Below are positions 1 through 6,681 of a stretch of 19,146 nt of DNA, piece after piece; the stretch's first letter is position 1, and every line of letters starts with the position of its first letter. The notes beneath the pieces were generated by a model. That model was not told the DNA's origin. It saw only the letters and a list, made by a program, of their open reading frames with translations, and did no database searches. The translations under genes and the position numbers were made by a program. The DNA is taken from positions 10,120-29,265 of the forward strand of contig PMBY01000529.1 of assembly GCA_003153875.1 (NCBI GenBank). Direction: 5' to 3'. Source of the DNA: Myxococcales bacterium. Lineage in GTDB: Bacteria > Myxococcota > Polyangia > Fen-1088.

Positions 1-573
1 GTGGGCACGCCCCGCTTCATGGCGCCCGAACAGATCGGCGGGGGCGGCGTGGTCGATTTCCGCGCCGACATCTACGCCGTGGGTGGACTGCTCTACTTCA
101 TGCTGAGCGGCGGGCACTCGCCTATCGAAGGCAGCAACGTGCAGAACGTGTGGCAGCGCAAGCTGACCGAGGATCCCACCCCGCTGCACCACTATCGTTC
201 CGATCTGCCCGACGACCTCGAAGCCCTCATCATGCAGTGCCTGGCTCGGGACGCGAACCAACGCCCGGCCTCGGCCGACGATCTCAAGAAACTCCTGCTC
301 GCGGCACTGGAAGAGGCGCGCACCATTTCGAGCAGCCTGGCGGGTCTGAGAGTGCCCTCCACCACCGCGGTCGTGCCCGGCCCCAGCGACGGCAGCCTGT
401 GGTGGAAGACCCTTGTCGTGGTCACGGCTACCGCAGTGGTGAGCTGGATCGCCGCGCGCCCGTTCTTCGTGCATCGTCCCTCGCGCCCGCACTCGGCGCT
501 CAGCCAGATGCGCGCGGCCGCCCAGCCACCGGCCACGAACGCCACCGGCGGCAACTTGGAAAAGCCACCCTAG
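1..573 (+). CDS. Ser/Thr protein kinase, C-terminal part (5' end outside window)
   Basis: This is the back half of a Hanks-type Ser/Thr protein kinase, cut by the window edge. The first visible residues, GTPRFMAPEQI, are the end of the activation loop with the APE motif. They are followed by the alpha-F motif DIYAVGGLLYFMLSGG and the closing arginine motif CLARDANQRPASADDL. The GTG at position 1 is therefore an internal codon, not a start. After a linker of about 35 residues comes one membrane helix (WWKTLVVVTATAVVSWIAA, about residues 133-151), then a short basic/proline tail of about 38 residues. The family phosphorylates proteins on Ser/Thr from the cytoplasmic face. The tail is too short to be a large extracytoplasmic sensor, unlike PASTA or PEGA kinases. 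The catalytic loop lies outside the window, so activity cannot be judged. The next gene starts 51 bp downstream. Confidence 0.9.
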   Translation: MGTPRFMAPEQIGGGGVVDFRADIYAVGGLLYFMLSGGHSPIEGSNVQNVWQRKLTEDPTPLHHYRSDLPDDLEALIMQCLARDANQRPASADDLKKLLLAALEEARTISSSLAGLRVPSTTAVVPGPSDGSLWWKTLVVVTATAVVSWIAARPFFVHRPSRPHSALSQMRAAAQPPATNATGGNLEKPP

Positions 574-598
574 TTCTTTGCCCGCCGCCAGACGACTG

Positions 599-612
599 GC
601 ATGCTAGCGTGC
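599..612. repeat. Short quasi-palindrome before the cysteine-rich lipoprotein gene
   Basis: GCATGCTAGCGTGC is a 14-bp near-perfect palindrome (two symmetric mismatches that would be wobble pairs in RNA), centred on GCTAGC. It lies between the kinase stop and the lipoprotein start, just before the ribosome-binding site. It could be a regulator-binding site or a small hairpin, and nothing else supports either role. Confidence 0.25.
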
Positions 613-614
613 TT

Positions 615-620
615 GGAGGA
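615..620 (+). promoter_or_regulatory. Ribosome-binding site fixing the lipoprotein start at 625
   Basis: GGAGGA lies four bases before the ATG at 625. An in-frame ATG at 601 lies upstream of this site and would add eight residues in front of a normal lipoprotein signal peptide, so 625 is preferred. Confidence 0.7.
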
Positions 621-624
621 TCAC

Positions 625-1014
625 ATGCGGAGATTCTTCTTTGCCTGGCTTGCTTCTGCTTTGGTCGCGTTAACATTGGGCCTTGCCGGATGTGGTGGCG
701 GGTCAGGCGATAGCACCTCTGGACTTCCGGCTTCGGAGAAACTGGTCGACCTCACGGACGGGGAGAAAGCGCAGCTCTGCGACTGGGCCGTGGCGAAGTT
801 CGGCGGCTACGGCAGCACATGCAATTCCGACTGGTCATTCATGACATATCCCGATCAGGCATCCTGCGTGGCAGACGGGTCCAGCCCCACCGGCACCCCA
901 AATTGTCAGGCCACCGTTGGGCAGATGGAAGCGTGTGTCAATTCGATTCAGAAATGCGCGCCCTTTGCTGACCTTCAAAGTTCGCCCCTGTGCGCGCCCC
1001 TGACCGTCTGCTAG
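625..1014 (+). CDS. Small cysteine-rich lipoprotein of unknown function
   Basis: A 129-residue predicted lipoprotein. It opens with MRRFFFAWLASALVALTLG and a lipobox LAGC, with the lipidated Cys at residue 23, then a Gly/Ser spacer. The mature part carries eight further cysteines (in LCDW, STCN, ASCV, PNCQ, EACV, QKCA, PLCA and a C-terminal TVC), an even number that suits four disulfides in an oxidising compartment. The layout of an LCDW motif, a GGYG stretch and a central M-x-ACVN segment resembles small lipoproteins I recall from other myxobacteria, none with a known role. That resemblance is from memory. Export and lipidation are well supported and the function is unknown. The segment at about 640-690 is visibly poorer in GC than its neighbours. 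Confidence 0.8.
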   Translation: MRRFFFAWLASALVALTLGLAGCGGGSGDSTSGLPASEKLVDLTDGEKAQLCDWAVAKFGGYGSTCNSDWSFMTYPDQASCVADGSSPTGTPNCQATVGQMEACVNSIQKCAPFADLQSSPLCAPLTVC

Positions 1015-1517
1015 CAGTCAGCCAATCTTTCGCGGCTACGGATCCTGCATCCGGGGGCGCCAACGCCTTCGTGCAATCGCACGGTTCAGCTAGTAGTTGA
1101 ATTGCCGCGGGGTAGGTGCCATCAGAGTTTTCATGAGCGCTCCGTCCGTTGACGTTCCGGCAAGGCTCCAGGAAAATGGCACCACACCCGGCGCACGACC
1201 ACAGCCGCGCTCCTAGCGAGTCTCCTGGCTAGAAGGCGACGGACCAGAGCGAGAGGCTGAGGGTTCTTTTCGCTGCTCCGGTGGACAGAGCGCGGGAACT
1301 CCCTGGCGACGATCCGACTCGGGAAAGTTGGTAGCGCTCAACCGCTTTATCCTCGGCCTCACTCTGTCTAGCCAGCATGACGATTCCAGGAATGCCGAGA
1401 GCCAGGCCGATGCCGATTGATGTGAGTGCTGTGGCACATCCACCTGCACGCCCAAACTATCTCCCCTCTACCCAGCCACGCCCACCACGCTTATCGCGGT
1501 TGTGCCATACTTCGCGC
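1015..1517. other. Gene-poor intergenic stretch
   Basis: About 500 bp with no convincing coding region on either strand. An 80-codon minus-strand frame at 1213-1455 matches nothing I know and has no ribosome-binding site. One weak hairpin (CTAGC at 1213-1217 pairing with GCTAG at 1228-1232) is visible. The leading part of the downstream open frame (1377-1517) is low-complexity Pro/Arg-rich sequence that looks non-coding. Confidence 0.5.
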
Positions 1518-2351
1518 GTGTTCCGCGGGTTCGCTTTCGCGCTCGTTATCGCCCAGTCCGCCACCGGTGGTCACATTGATCTCTGGCAGCAGCCGGTCGC
1601 GGACAAGCAAGCGGAGACGTATTGGCTGGAGCCCGAGGGTGACGGCCTAGTGTACCGAGGCCCGGAGTTCGGCGCGCACGTCGCGGAGGACGGCCGGGTC
1701 CGCTTCGAGGACAAGGCCAAGGCGAAACCCATGTCGTACCTGCCCATGCCCGCGCCGTCCGACACGCCCACCCTGCAAGGTGCGGTGAGGAAATGGCTGG
1801 GTGGCAGACCAAGAAAGCCTGCGCCTTCCGGAGACCTGGCCCCGCCCCCGCAAGCCCTAGGCTACTGCCCGCCCAACTACGCGGATTCATGCGAGAGCAA
1901 TCGCCGCTACCTGCCCTCCTACGCCAACAAACATGGCATCCTCGTCAACACGGGCGTGTTCTTGGACTGGGAGAATCACTTGGTGCGGATCCCGGCAAAA
2001 GACGAGGCTCGCGTGGAAAAAGCCCGTTTTCTCGCCGCCACCTTCACGATGCGTACGCGCATGGCGGAACAGGCGCGGAACGAACGCCTGAAGGCCGTGC
2101 TCACCGATCTGCCGTCCCTCCTTTCCGCCATCTGGTACGACAGAGCCCAGCCCGCACACGAGCGTCGGAAGATCTTGCACGAATTGTGGAAGGAGTTCGC
2201 CGAAGTGCCCGGCAACGAGTCGGCTTGCGCCACGGTCATGGCCTTCATTCGTCGCCGACTGCCCGCGGGCGGCCCCGACGCTTTCAGCAAGGAAGAGCTC
2301 AACGCACTCCGCGCCGACGGCAACCCAGCATTTGATCCGTACGGCCCTTGA
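1518..2351 (+). CDS. Hypothetical exported protein, unrecognised family
   Basis: About 277 residues if translation begins at the GTG at 1518, which is followed by a short hydrophobic stretch (FRGFAFALVIAQSATGG) that could be a signal peptide. The open frame extends back to 1377, but the added sequence is Pro/Arg-rich and neither start has a clear ribosome-binding site. The protein has a proline-rich middle, a two-cysteine segment YCPPNYADSCESNRRYLPSY, a motif HGILVNTGVFLDWENHLVRI, and a charged helical C-terminal half ending in AFDPYGP. The ERRKILHELWKEF and AFIRRRLPAGGPDAFS segments resemble uncharacterised myxobacterial proteins I recall, but I cannot name a family. No catalytic motif is evident. 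The gene stands alone, with gene-poor DNA on both sides. Confidence 0.6.
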   Translation: MFRGFAFALVIAQSATGGHIDLWQQPVADKQAETYWLEPEGDGLVYRGPEFGAHVAEDGRVRFEDKAKAKPMSYLPMPAPSDTPTLQGAVRKWLGGRPRKPAPSGDLAPPPQALGYCPPNYADSCESNRRYLPSYANKHGILVNTGVFLDWENHLVRIPAKDEARVEKARFLAATFTMRTRMAEQARNERLKAVLTDLPSLLSAIWYDRAQPAHERRKILHELWKEFAEVPGNESACATVMAFIRRRLPAGGPDAFSKEELNALRADGNPAFDPYGP

Positions 2352-2353
2352 TT

Positions 2354-2363
2354 GCCAATTGGC
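2354..2363. repeat. Perfect 10-bp palindrome just after the hypothetical gene
   Basis: GCCAATTGGC is a perfect palindrome starting three bases after the TGA of the upstream gene. It may be part of the 3' end structure with the hairpin that follows, or a protein-binding site. No direct support for either. Confidence 0.3.
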
Positions 2364-2369
2364 GCTGTT

Positions 2370-2391
2370 GATCCCGAAATTTTACGGGGTC
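2370..2391 (+). terminator. Possible weak terminator hairpin
   Basis: GATCCCG and CGGGGTC can pair (seven pairs, one T-G wobble) around the A/T-rich loop AAATTTTA, 18 bp after the hypothetical gene. There is no downstream T-run, so a canonical intrinsic terminator is not shown. Confidence 0.3.
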
Positions 2392-2432
2392 CATGGAACA
2401 ACAGTGGAACTTGCAATCCGACGGCCACTGGC

Positions 2433-2545
2433 TCAGACGGGCTTGCGCAGCGTGATCAGATCGGAGTCCGCGGTCACAAGGCCGATCCCACGGGAGTCGG
2501 CCAGGGCCAGGTAGGTTGCGTCGTAGGCCGAGAGCCGATGGGAGC
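2433..2545 (-). pseudogene. Remnant of a PIN-domain (VapC-like) toxin, C-terminal end only
   Basis: The minus strand encodes a terminal segment reading HRLSAYDATYLALADSRG and then IGLVTADSDLITL before a TGA. These are the last conserved blocks of PIN-domain ribonucleases: the AYDA-x-YLALA helix with its acidic residue, and the L-V-T-A-D strand with the last metal-binding Asp. Upstream, the same frame is unrelated (a Ser/Arg/Pro-rich run), so the first two-thirds of the domain and the other acidic residues are missing. A neighbouring frame reads VVQALLP just upstream, which could be the preceding PIN helix after a frameshift, but that is uncertain. No VapB antitoxin gene is visible. I infer a dead toxin-antitoxin remnant. 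Confidence 0.7.
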
Positions 2546-2670
2546 AGCGCCTGAACGACCGAAACCTGGCCGATCCTCTGACTGGAGGCGCTAGCCCCAC
2601 CAGCGGGGACGGGCGGGAGTACAATTCCCTTTTTGCCTTTGACGACATAGGTGTGTCTGTTTGCTGTGAA

Positions 2671-2675
2671 AGGAG
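2671..2675 (+). promoter_or_regulatory. Ribosome-binding site fixing the lipoprotein A start at 2684
   Basis: AGGAG, preceded by AA, lies eight bases before the ATG at 2684. An in-frame GTG at 2651 lies upstream of this site and would put non-signal residues before the signal peptide, so it is rejected. Confidence 0.75.
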
Positions 2676-2683
2676 AACGACAG

Positions 2684-3688
2684 ATGACACGTACAATAGC
2701 CAGCCTTCTTGTCTCGTTCGCCGCCGCGGCCAGCATCATGGGGTGTGTGCCTGCCGGTGAGGGAGAAGTGGACCAATTCCGCAACGGCGTTCCCCGCGCC
2801 GACACTGTCACCATGCGCCTACCGGGCGGCGCCAGCAGTGGTCAGGCGCTGACGGTCGAATCCCAGAGTCAGGCCCTGCTCGGCGAGACCGCCGAGTGGT
2901 ACCAGACCACGCGCAACGTAACCGTAGGCGTCAACGGAGGCGCCCTAGCGGTGGGCGCTCTGGTCAACCTCATCCTCAAGTACCCGCCTACTTCGCTGGT
3001 CCCGGACGAAGCAGTGTGGGGACCCTGGGAAGATCCGCTTGACCCGGTCGCCTGGAAAGTGACCATCACGCGGGTTGCCCCACACATGTACCAGTACAAG
3101 TTCGATGGCCGGCCGCGTACCGATCCCACGGCCGCGTTCGTCACCGTACTTTCCGGTACGCACAGCCCCGCACTGAACCAAAGCGGCCGCGAGATCGAGC
3201 GCTTCGGCAGCGGCAGCTTTACCTTGGATTGGGACGCCCGCGCCACTCTGCCCCAACCACCCGACGACAATGTGGGCAGCGTGGACTACACCTACGAACA
3301 CGCGAGCGCGGCGGACACGGTCAGCATCAACGCCCAGTTCCACCAGGTCAAAGACGACAAGCAGCCCGGCAACCGAATCGATGCGAACTACGCTTTCGCC
3401 CAGGAGCCCCGTGGCCCAGGCAGCATGGACTTCGTCTTCATCTCGCCCGCCACAGCAACCCAGGAAGGGGGCCGCGGTGTGGTGCGCAGCCGCTGGCTAT
3501 TCAGCGGCGCCGGCCGCTCGGACGTGCAGATCAAGACAAGCGCTGGCATCCCGTTCGCCTCTCTCAGCGAATGCTGGGACCAGAACTACACCAGCGTATA
3601 CAAGCAGGACAGCTGGCCGGGTGGCGATAGCTGGGGCGCGGAAGCTGCTTGCGCCTTCCTCACGGTCGAATACTCGACGCTACAGTAG
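2684..3688 (+). CDS. Lipoprotein A of the sigma/caspase operon
   Basis: A 334-residue predicted lipoprotein, first gene of a five-gene operon. The signal peptide MTRTIASLLVSFAAAASIMG ends in a lipobox with the lipidated Cys at residue 21. The mature protein looks like an all-beta fold rich in Thr, Ser and aromatic residues. It is a paralogue of the last gene of the operon (6682-7596). Both share a WYQTTRN/YYKLTRQ segment, a VWGPWEDPLDP/IWGPFADDKHP segment, a W-x-V/I-x-I/V-x-x-x-R-V-A block, a D-Y-x-Y/S-Y-A-x-E block and a W-L-F/G-SGAGR-x-D signature near the C-terminus, followed by a region with a conserved DCW-type cysteine. The function is unknown. The sigma-factor gene begins three bases after its stop, so the two are almost certainly co-transcribed. 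The location is presumably the outer or inner membrane, facing the periplasm. Confidence 0.85.
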   Translation: MTRTIASLLVSFAAAASIMGCVPAGEGEVDQFRNGVPRADTVTMRLPGGASSGQALTVESQSQALLGETAEWYQTTRNVTVGVNGGALAVGALVNLILKYPPTSLVPDEAVWGPWEDPLDPVAWKVTITRVAPHMYQYKFDGRPRTDPTAAFVTVLSGTHSPALNQSGREIERFGSGSFTLDWDARATLPQPPDDNVGSVDYTYEHASAADTVSINAQFHQVKDDKQPGNRIDANYAFAQEPRGPGSMDFVFISPATATQEGGRGVVRSRWLFSGAGRSDVQIKTSAGIPFASLSECWDQNYTSVYKQDSWPGGDSWGAEAACAFLTVEYSTLQ

Positions 3689-3691
3689 GTC

Positions 3692-4231
3692 ATGGTCGGG
3701 CGCCAAACACCGCATTTCCAGGTGATTGCCGGCGAGCAGCCGGCGGCGCCCGATTCTCGATCCGAGTTGCGCGACCTCTACCAGAAATACGGCGCCAGCG
3801 TCTTTGGCCGATGCGCCTATCTGCTCAAGGACCGCAGCCAGGCCGAGGACGCCATGCAGGACGTGTTCGCCAAGGCGCTGCAGCACTACACGGGTTTTCG
3901 CGCCGAGGCCTCACCGCTGACCTGGTTGATGAAGATCGCCACCCACCACTGCCTCAATCTCCTGCGGTCGCAGCGGGCGGGGTGGCGCAGCCGCTATGAG
4001 CGTGAAGCCCGCGCGGCCAAGGACGAGCGACCGCAGGTCTTCGAGATGCGCGACTTGGTGGGCAAGATGCTTGCGCTGGTCGATCCTGAGACACAGGCCG
4101 CAGCCATCCACTACCACGTGGACGAGATGACTCTGGACGAGGTGGCGGCGCTGCTCGGTCGGTCGGTGCCGACGGTGCGCAAGCGACTGCAAGAATTCGC
4201 AACCCTGTGCGGAAAGGAGTTCTCCGCATGA
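3692..4231 (+). CDS. ECF-type RNA polymerase sigma factor
   Basis: A 179-residue ECF sigma factor. Region 2 spans about residues 25-95: LYQKYGASVFGRCAYLLKD, the AEDAMQDVFAKAL core-binding helix and the TWLMKIATHHCLNLLR promoter-melting helix. Region 4 spans about residues 120-176 and carries the helix-turn-helix MTLDEVAALLGRSVPTVRKRL. There is no region 1 or 3, as usual for the family. The family directs RNA polymerase to a small regulon and is normally held inactive by an anti-sigma factor, here encoded by the next gene, whose ATG overlaps this stop (ATGA). It starts three bases after lipoprotein A, so it is probably part of the unit it activates. I could not identify its target promoter motif. 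Confidence 0.92.
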   Translation: MVGRQTPHFQVIAGEQPAAPDSRSELRDLYQKYGASVFGRCAYLLKDRSQAEDAMQDVFAKALQHYTGFRAEASPLTWLMKIATHHCLNLLRSQRAGWRSRYEREARAAKDERPQVFEMRDLVGKMLALVDPETQAAAIHYHVDEMTLDEVAALLGRSVPTVRKRLQEFATLCGKEFSA

Positions 4232-5064
4232 CTCTCGTGAATAGCGAAGCTGATTCTTCCGCCCCGCACGTGGGCGAGCTGCGCCTGCGCCGCTTTCGCG
4301 CGGGTGAATTCTCGGGCGAGGCGCACGAAGAGGTCGCGCGCCACACCGCCGAATGCGCAGCCTGTCGGGCCAAACTGCGCCTGCTGCAAGAAGAGCAGCG
4401 CCAGTTCGAGCGTGACATCCCCTTCGAGCGTTTCGCCGGCGGGGTCGAGCGGGCCTGCCGCGTCCCGCGCCCGAGTCCAAAGCGACGCTGGGTCATGGGT
4501 GGCACGTTCGGCCTGGTGGCGGCAGCCGCTGTGGTGGTGCTGCTGGCGCGACCCTCGGGAAGCGTGGGAGGGCGGGGAGGGCCTGCCGTCGGCGACCACG
4601 CGGGTTCCAATCGAATCAAGGGTGGCGGTCTCTCTGCGGTGGTGCGCATTGCCTCGGCCTCGGGCGGGGCACAGCGGTCTCTGCCCCCGGCTGGCTCGAC
4701 CACGCTGCAGCCCGGGGAGCGAATCCGCCTCGGCTACAGCACGGCGGTCCCTGGCTACTTGGCCGCTGTCTCCGTGGACGACGCGGGCGAGGTTTCGGCG
4801 CTCTATCCCGAAGGCGGCGGATCACTTGCAGTCGGGGCCACCCAGCAGGTTGCCTTCCTGCCTGACAGCCTGGAACTGACCGGCGCCGGCCGCGAACGCG
4901 TGTTTCTCTTGCTGGCCGAGCGGCCGCTCGACGGGGCAGCCGTCAAGAAGTCGGTGCGCGATGCCCATGCGCGGGCCAAGGGTGACCTGGGCGCCCTGGC
5001 CCTTCCCTCTTTTGCGGGCCGCACCGACGTGCAGCCGTTCAGTTGGCTCTTTCTCAAACCATGA
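4228..5064 (+). CDS. Zinc-finger anti-sigma factor with DUF4384-like periplasmic domain
   Basis: A 278-residue single-pass membrane protein. The N-terminal cytoplasmic part holds the zinc anti-sigma motif H39-x3-C43-x2-C46 (HTAECAAC). A linker containing FERDIPFERFAGGVERA, of the kind that follows this finger in myxobacterial homologues, leads to one membrane helix at about 89-107. The extracytoplasmic half contains a region at about 165-255 resembling DUF4384: LQPGERIRLGYSTAVPGYL, a V-DDAGEVSALYPEGG strand pair and a final RVFLLLAERPLD strand. Such anti-sigmas bind the ECF factor until a signal releases it. The start at 4228 overlaps the sigma stop and has AAGGAG at 4214-4219. A longer frame from 4207 would place residues before that site. 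The stop at 5062-5064 overlaps the next ATG. Binding of the upstream sigma factor is inferred from context. Confidence 0.88.
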   Translation: MTLVNSEADSSAPHVGELRLRRFRAGEFSGEAHEEVARHTAECAACRAKLRLLQEEQRQFERDIPFERFAGGVERACRVPRPSPKRRWVMGGTFGLVAAAAVVVLLARPSGSVGGRGGPAVGDHAGSNRIKGGGLSAVVRIASASGGAQRSLPPAGSTTLQPGERIRLGYSTAVPGYLAAVSVDDAGEVSALYPEGGGSLAVGATQQVAFLPDSLELTGAGRERVFLLLAERPLDGAAVKKSVRDAHARAKGDLGALALPSFAGRTDVQPFSWLFLKP

Positions 5065-6671
5065 TGCGCACGAGCCGACATCTGATACGCGCCGGACCGA
5101 GACTGGGGCTAATCGCGGCGCTCCTGCTCACGCCTGCCCTTGCGTCCGCCGAACGGCGTTTTGCCCTGGTCGCTGGCAACGATGCCGGCGGGCCCGACAC
5201 CCGTCCTCTGCTCTTTGCCTCGCAGGATGCCCGCCGTTTTCACGCGGTGCTGACCCAGCTGGGCGGCGTGGCGCTTGCGGATGCTGACATCCTGGTCAAC
5301 CGGCGCGCTGACGAGCTTCTGCGTTCCCTCACCTCGATGGAATCGCGCATCGCCGATGCTCAACGCCGCGGCGAGCGCACGGTCCTCATCGTCTACTACT
5401 CGGGCCACGCCAAGGATGGAGATCTGCGCCTGGGCGACTCGCGTTTGGGTTTCTCGACGCTGAAAGCCCGACTGGCCGCAACGCCGGCCGACATCCGCGT
5501 GGGCATCTTCGATTCCTGCCACTCGGGGATCGTCACGCGCAGCAAGGGCGCGCGGCGCGCGCCGGCCTTCGAGATCGAAGCCACCGGCTCGCAGGAGACA
5601 CGCGGCCTGGTGCTGCTTTCCTCGGCCAGCGCCGACGAGGAAGCGCAAGAATCAGACGAGATCGGCGGCAGCTATTTTTCGCAGTACCTGGTCAGCGGCC
5701 TGCGCGGCGATGCCGACCGCTCGGGCGACCGGCGTGTCACCCTGTCCGAAGCCTACGCCTACGCCTACGCGCGCACCGTGGCGGACACGGCCGAAAGCGC
5801 GGCCGGCACCCAGCACCCGACTTTTTCATTCGACCTCAAGGGCAACGCCGATCTGGTGCTCACCGATCTGACCAGCCGACGCGAAGGCCTGTACGTTCCT
5901 GCCTCGGCGCCGGCTGGGACATACTACCTCATCGACACCAGCGGATTCATTGCCGCCGAGGTGGTCAAGCCCGCCGACGCCGACCGGCAGATTGCGCTGC
6001 CGGCTGGTCGCTACCGCGTGCGGCGCCGGCTGGCCGATCGCCTGCGCATCGGCGAGTTCCGCGTGGCCGAGGGCCAGTTTGTTACCCTGGACGAATCCCG
6101 GCTGCGCGACGCCGCGTTTTCCGACGACCCGGTCAAGGGAAGCCGCCGGGATTCCGCGGTCCGGCTCAGCCTCAGTCTGGGCGCCACGGTGCAGGCTTTC
6201 TTCGACGCGCCCACGCGCGACAGCCTGTTCCCGCCCACGGGTCTGCTTTCGGCCGAGCTTCAAGTGCACAACTTCTTCCGTCGCGGCTGGCTGTGGGCAC
6301 TGGATCTAGCGGGTGGCAGCGCCGGCGGTCAGGTCACCCGCCTCGACACACCCCTACCTTTCCGCTTTTCCGAATTCACCGCTGGCATGTCGCTGGCCAC
6401 CGAGTGGTCGCTGTGGGGCAACCGCCTGGTTCCCTACGCGGGCCTGCGCCTGGCCTACCTTCTGCTCAGTCGCAAGTTCGAGGATCGGACGATCCCCGAC
6501 CAGTTCCTGTCCACTTTCTCGCCAGGCCTGGTGGCCGGGATTCGCTACCGGCTTTCGGACAGCTTCGCCGCCCTGTTGCGAGCCCGGGCGCACTACCTCC
6601 TGTATAGCGTCGACGAGAACCGCTCGCTCGGCTACTGGGAGCTTTCCGCGGGGCTCAGCTATGACTTATAG
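5061..6671 (+). CDS. Exported caspase-like peptidase (C14 family) with predicted beta-barrel C-terminus
   Basis: A 536-residue protein with an N-terminal signal peptide (hydrophobic GLIAALLLTPALASA, cleavage near residue 30). Residues 33-275 form a caspase/metacaspase-type peptidase domain. The catalytic His is H116 in VYYSGHAKDGDLRLGD and the Cys is C153 in GIFDSCHSG. Both have the expected hydrophobic strand before them, so the dyad is intact. The SYFSQYLVSGLRGDADRSGD segment is also typical of bacterial homologues. A small beta domain (about 280-360, with LPAGRYRVRRRL) follows. The last 160 residues or so alternate hydrophobic and polar residues with aromatic strand ends, and finish YWELSAGLSYDL, as in outer-membrane barrels. 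The start overlaps the anti-sigma stop. Proteolytic activity and barrel formation are inferences. Bacterial C14 proteins typically cleave after basic residues or drive cell-death or regulated processing. Confidence 0.88.
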   Translation: MMRTSRHLIRAGPRLGLIAALLLTPALASAERRFALVAGNDAGGPDTRPLLFASQDARRFHAVLTQLGGVALADADILVNRRADELLRSLTSMESRIADAQRRGERTVLIVYYSGHAKDGDLRLGDSRLGFSTLKARLAATPADIRVGIFDSCHSGIVTRSKGARRAPAFEIEATGSQETRGLVLLSSASADEEAQESDEIGGSYFSQYLVSGLRGDADRSGDRRVTLSEAYAYAYARTVADTAESAAGTQHPTFSFDLKGNADLVLTDLTSRREGLYVPASAPAGTYYLIDTSGFIAAEVVKPADADRQIALPAGRYRVRRRLADRLRIGEFRVAEGQFVTLDESRLRDAAFSDDPVKGSRRDSAVRLSLSLGATVQAFFDAPTRDSLFPPTGLLSAELQVHNFFRRGWLWALDLAGGSAGGQVTRLDTPLPFRFSEFTAGMSLATEWSLWGNRLVPYAGLRLAYLLLSRKFEDRTIPDQFLSTFSPGLVAGIRYRLSDSFAALLRARAHYLLYSVDENRSLGYWELSAGLSYDL

Positions 6672-6681
6672 GAGCAGCGCC

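Noticed and set aside
1213..1455. An 80-codon minus-strand frame in the gene-poor stretch
   Set aside because: No known motif, no ribosome-binding site, and composition like random GC-rich DNA.
2620..2625. TACAAT as a -10 element for the caspase operon
   Set aside because: No -35 match at the right spacing, and the operon may use an ECF-type promoter. A TTGACG at 2639-2644 also lacks a good -10 partner.
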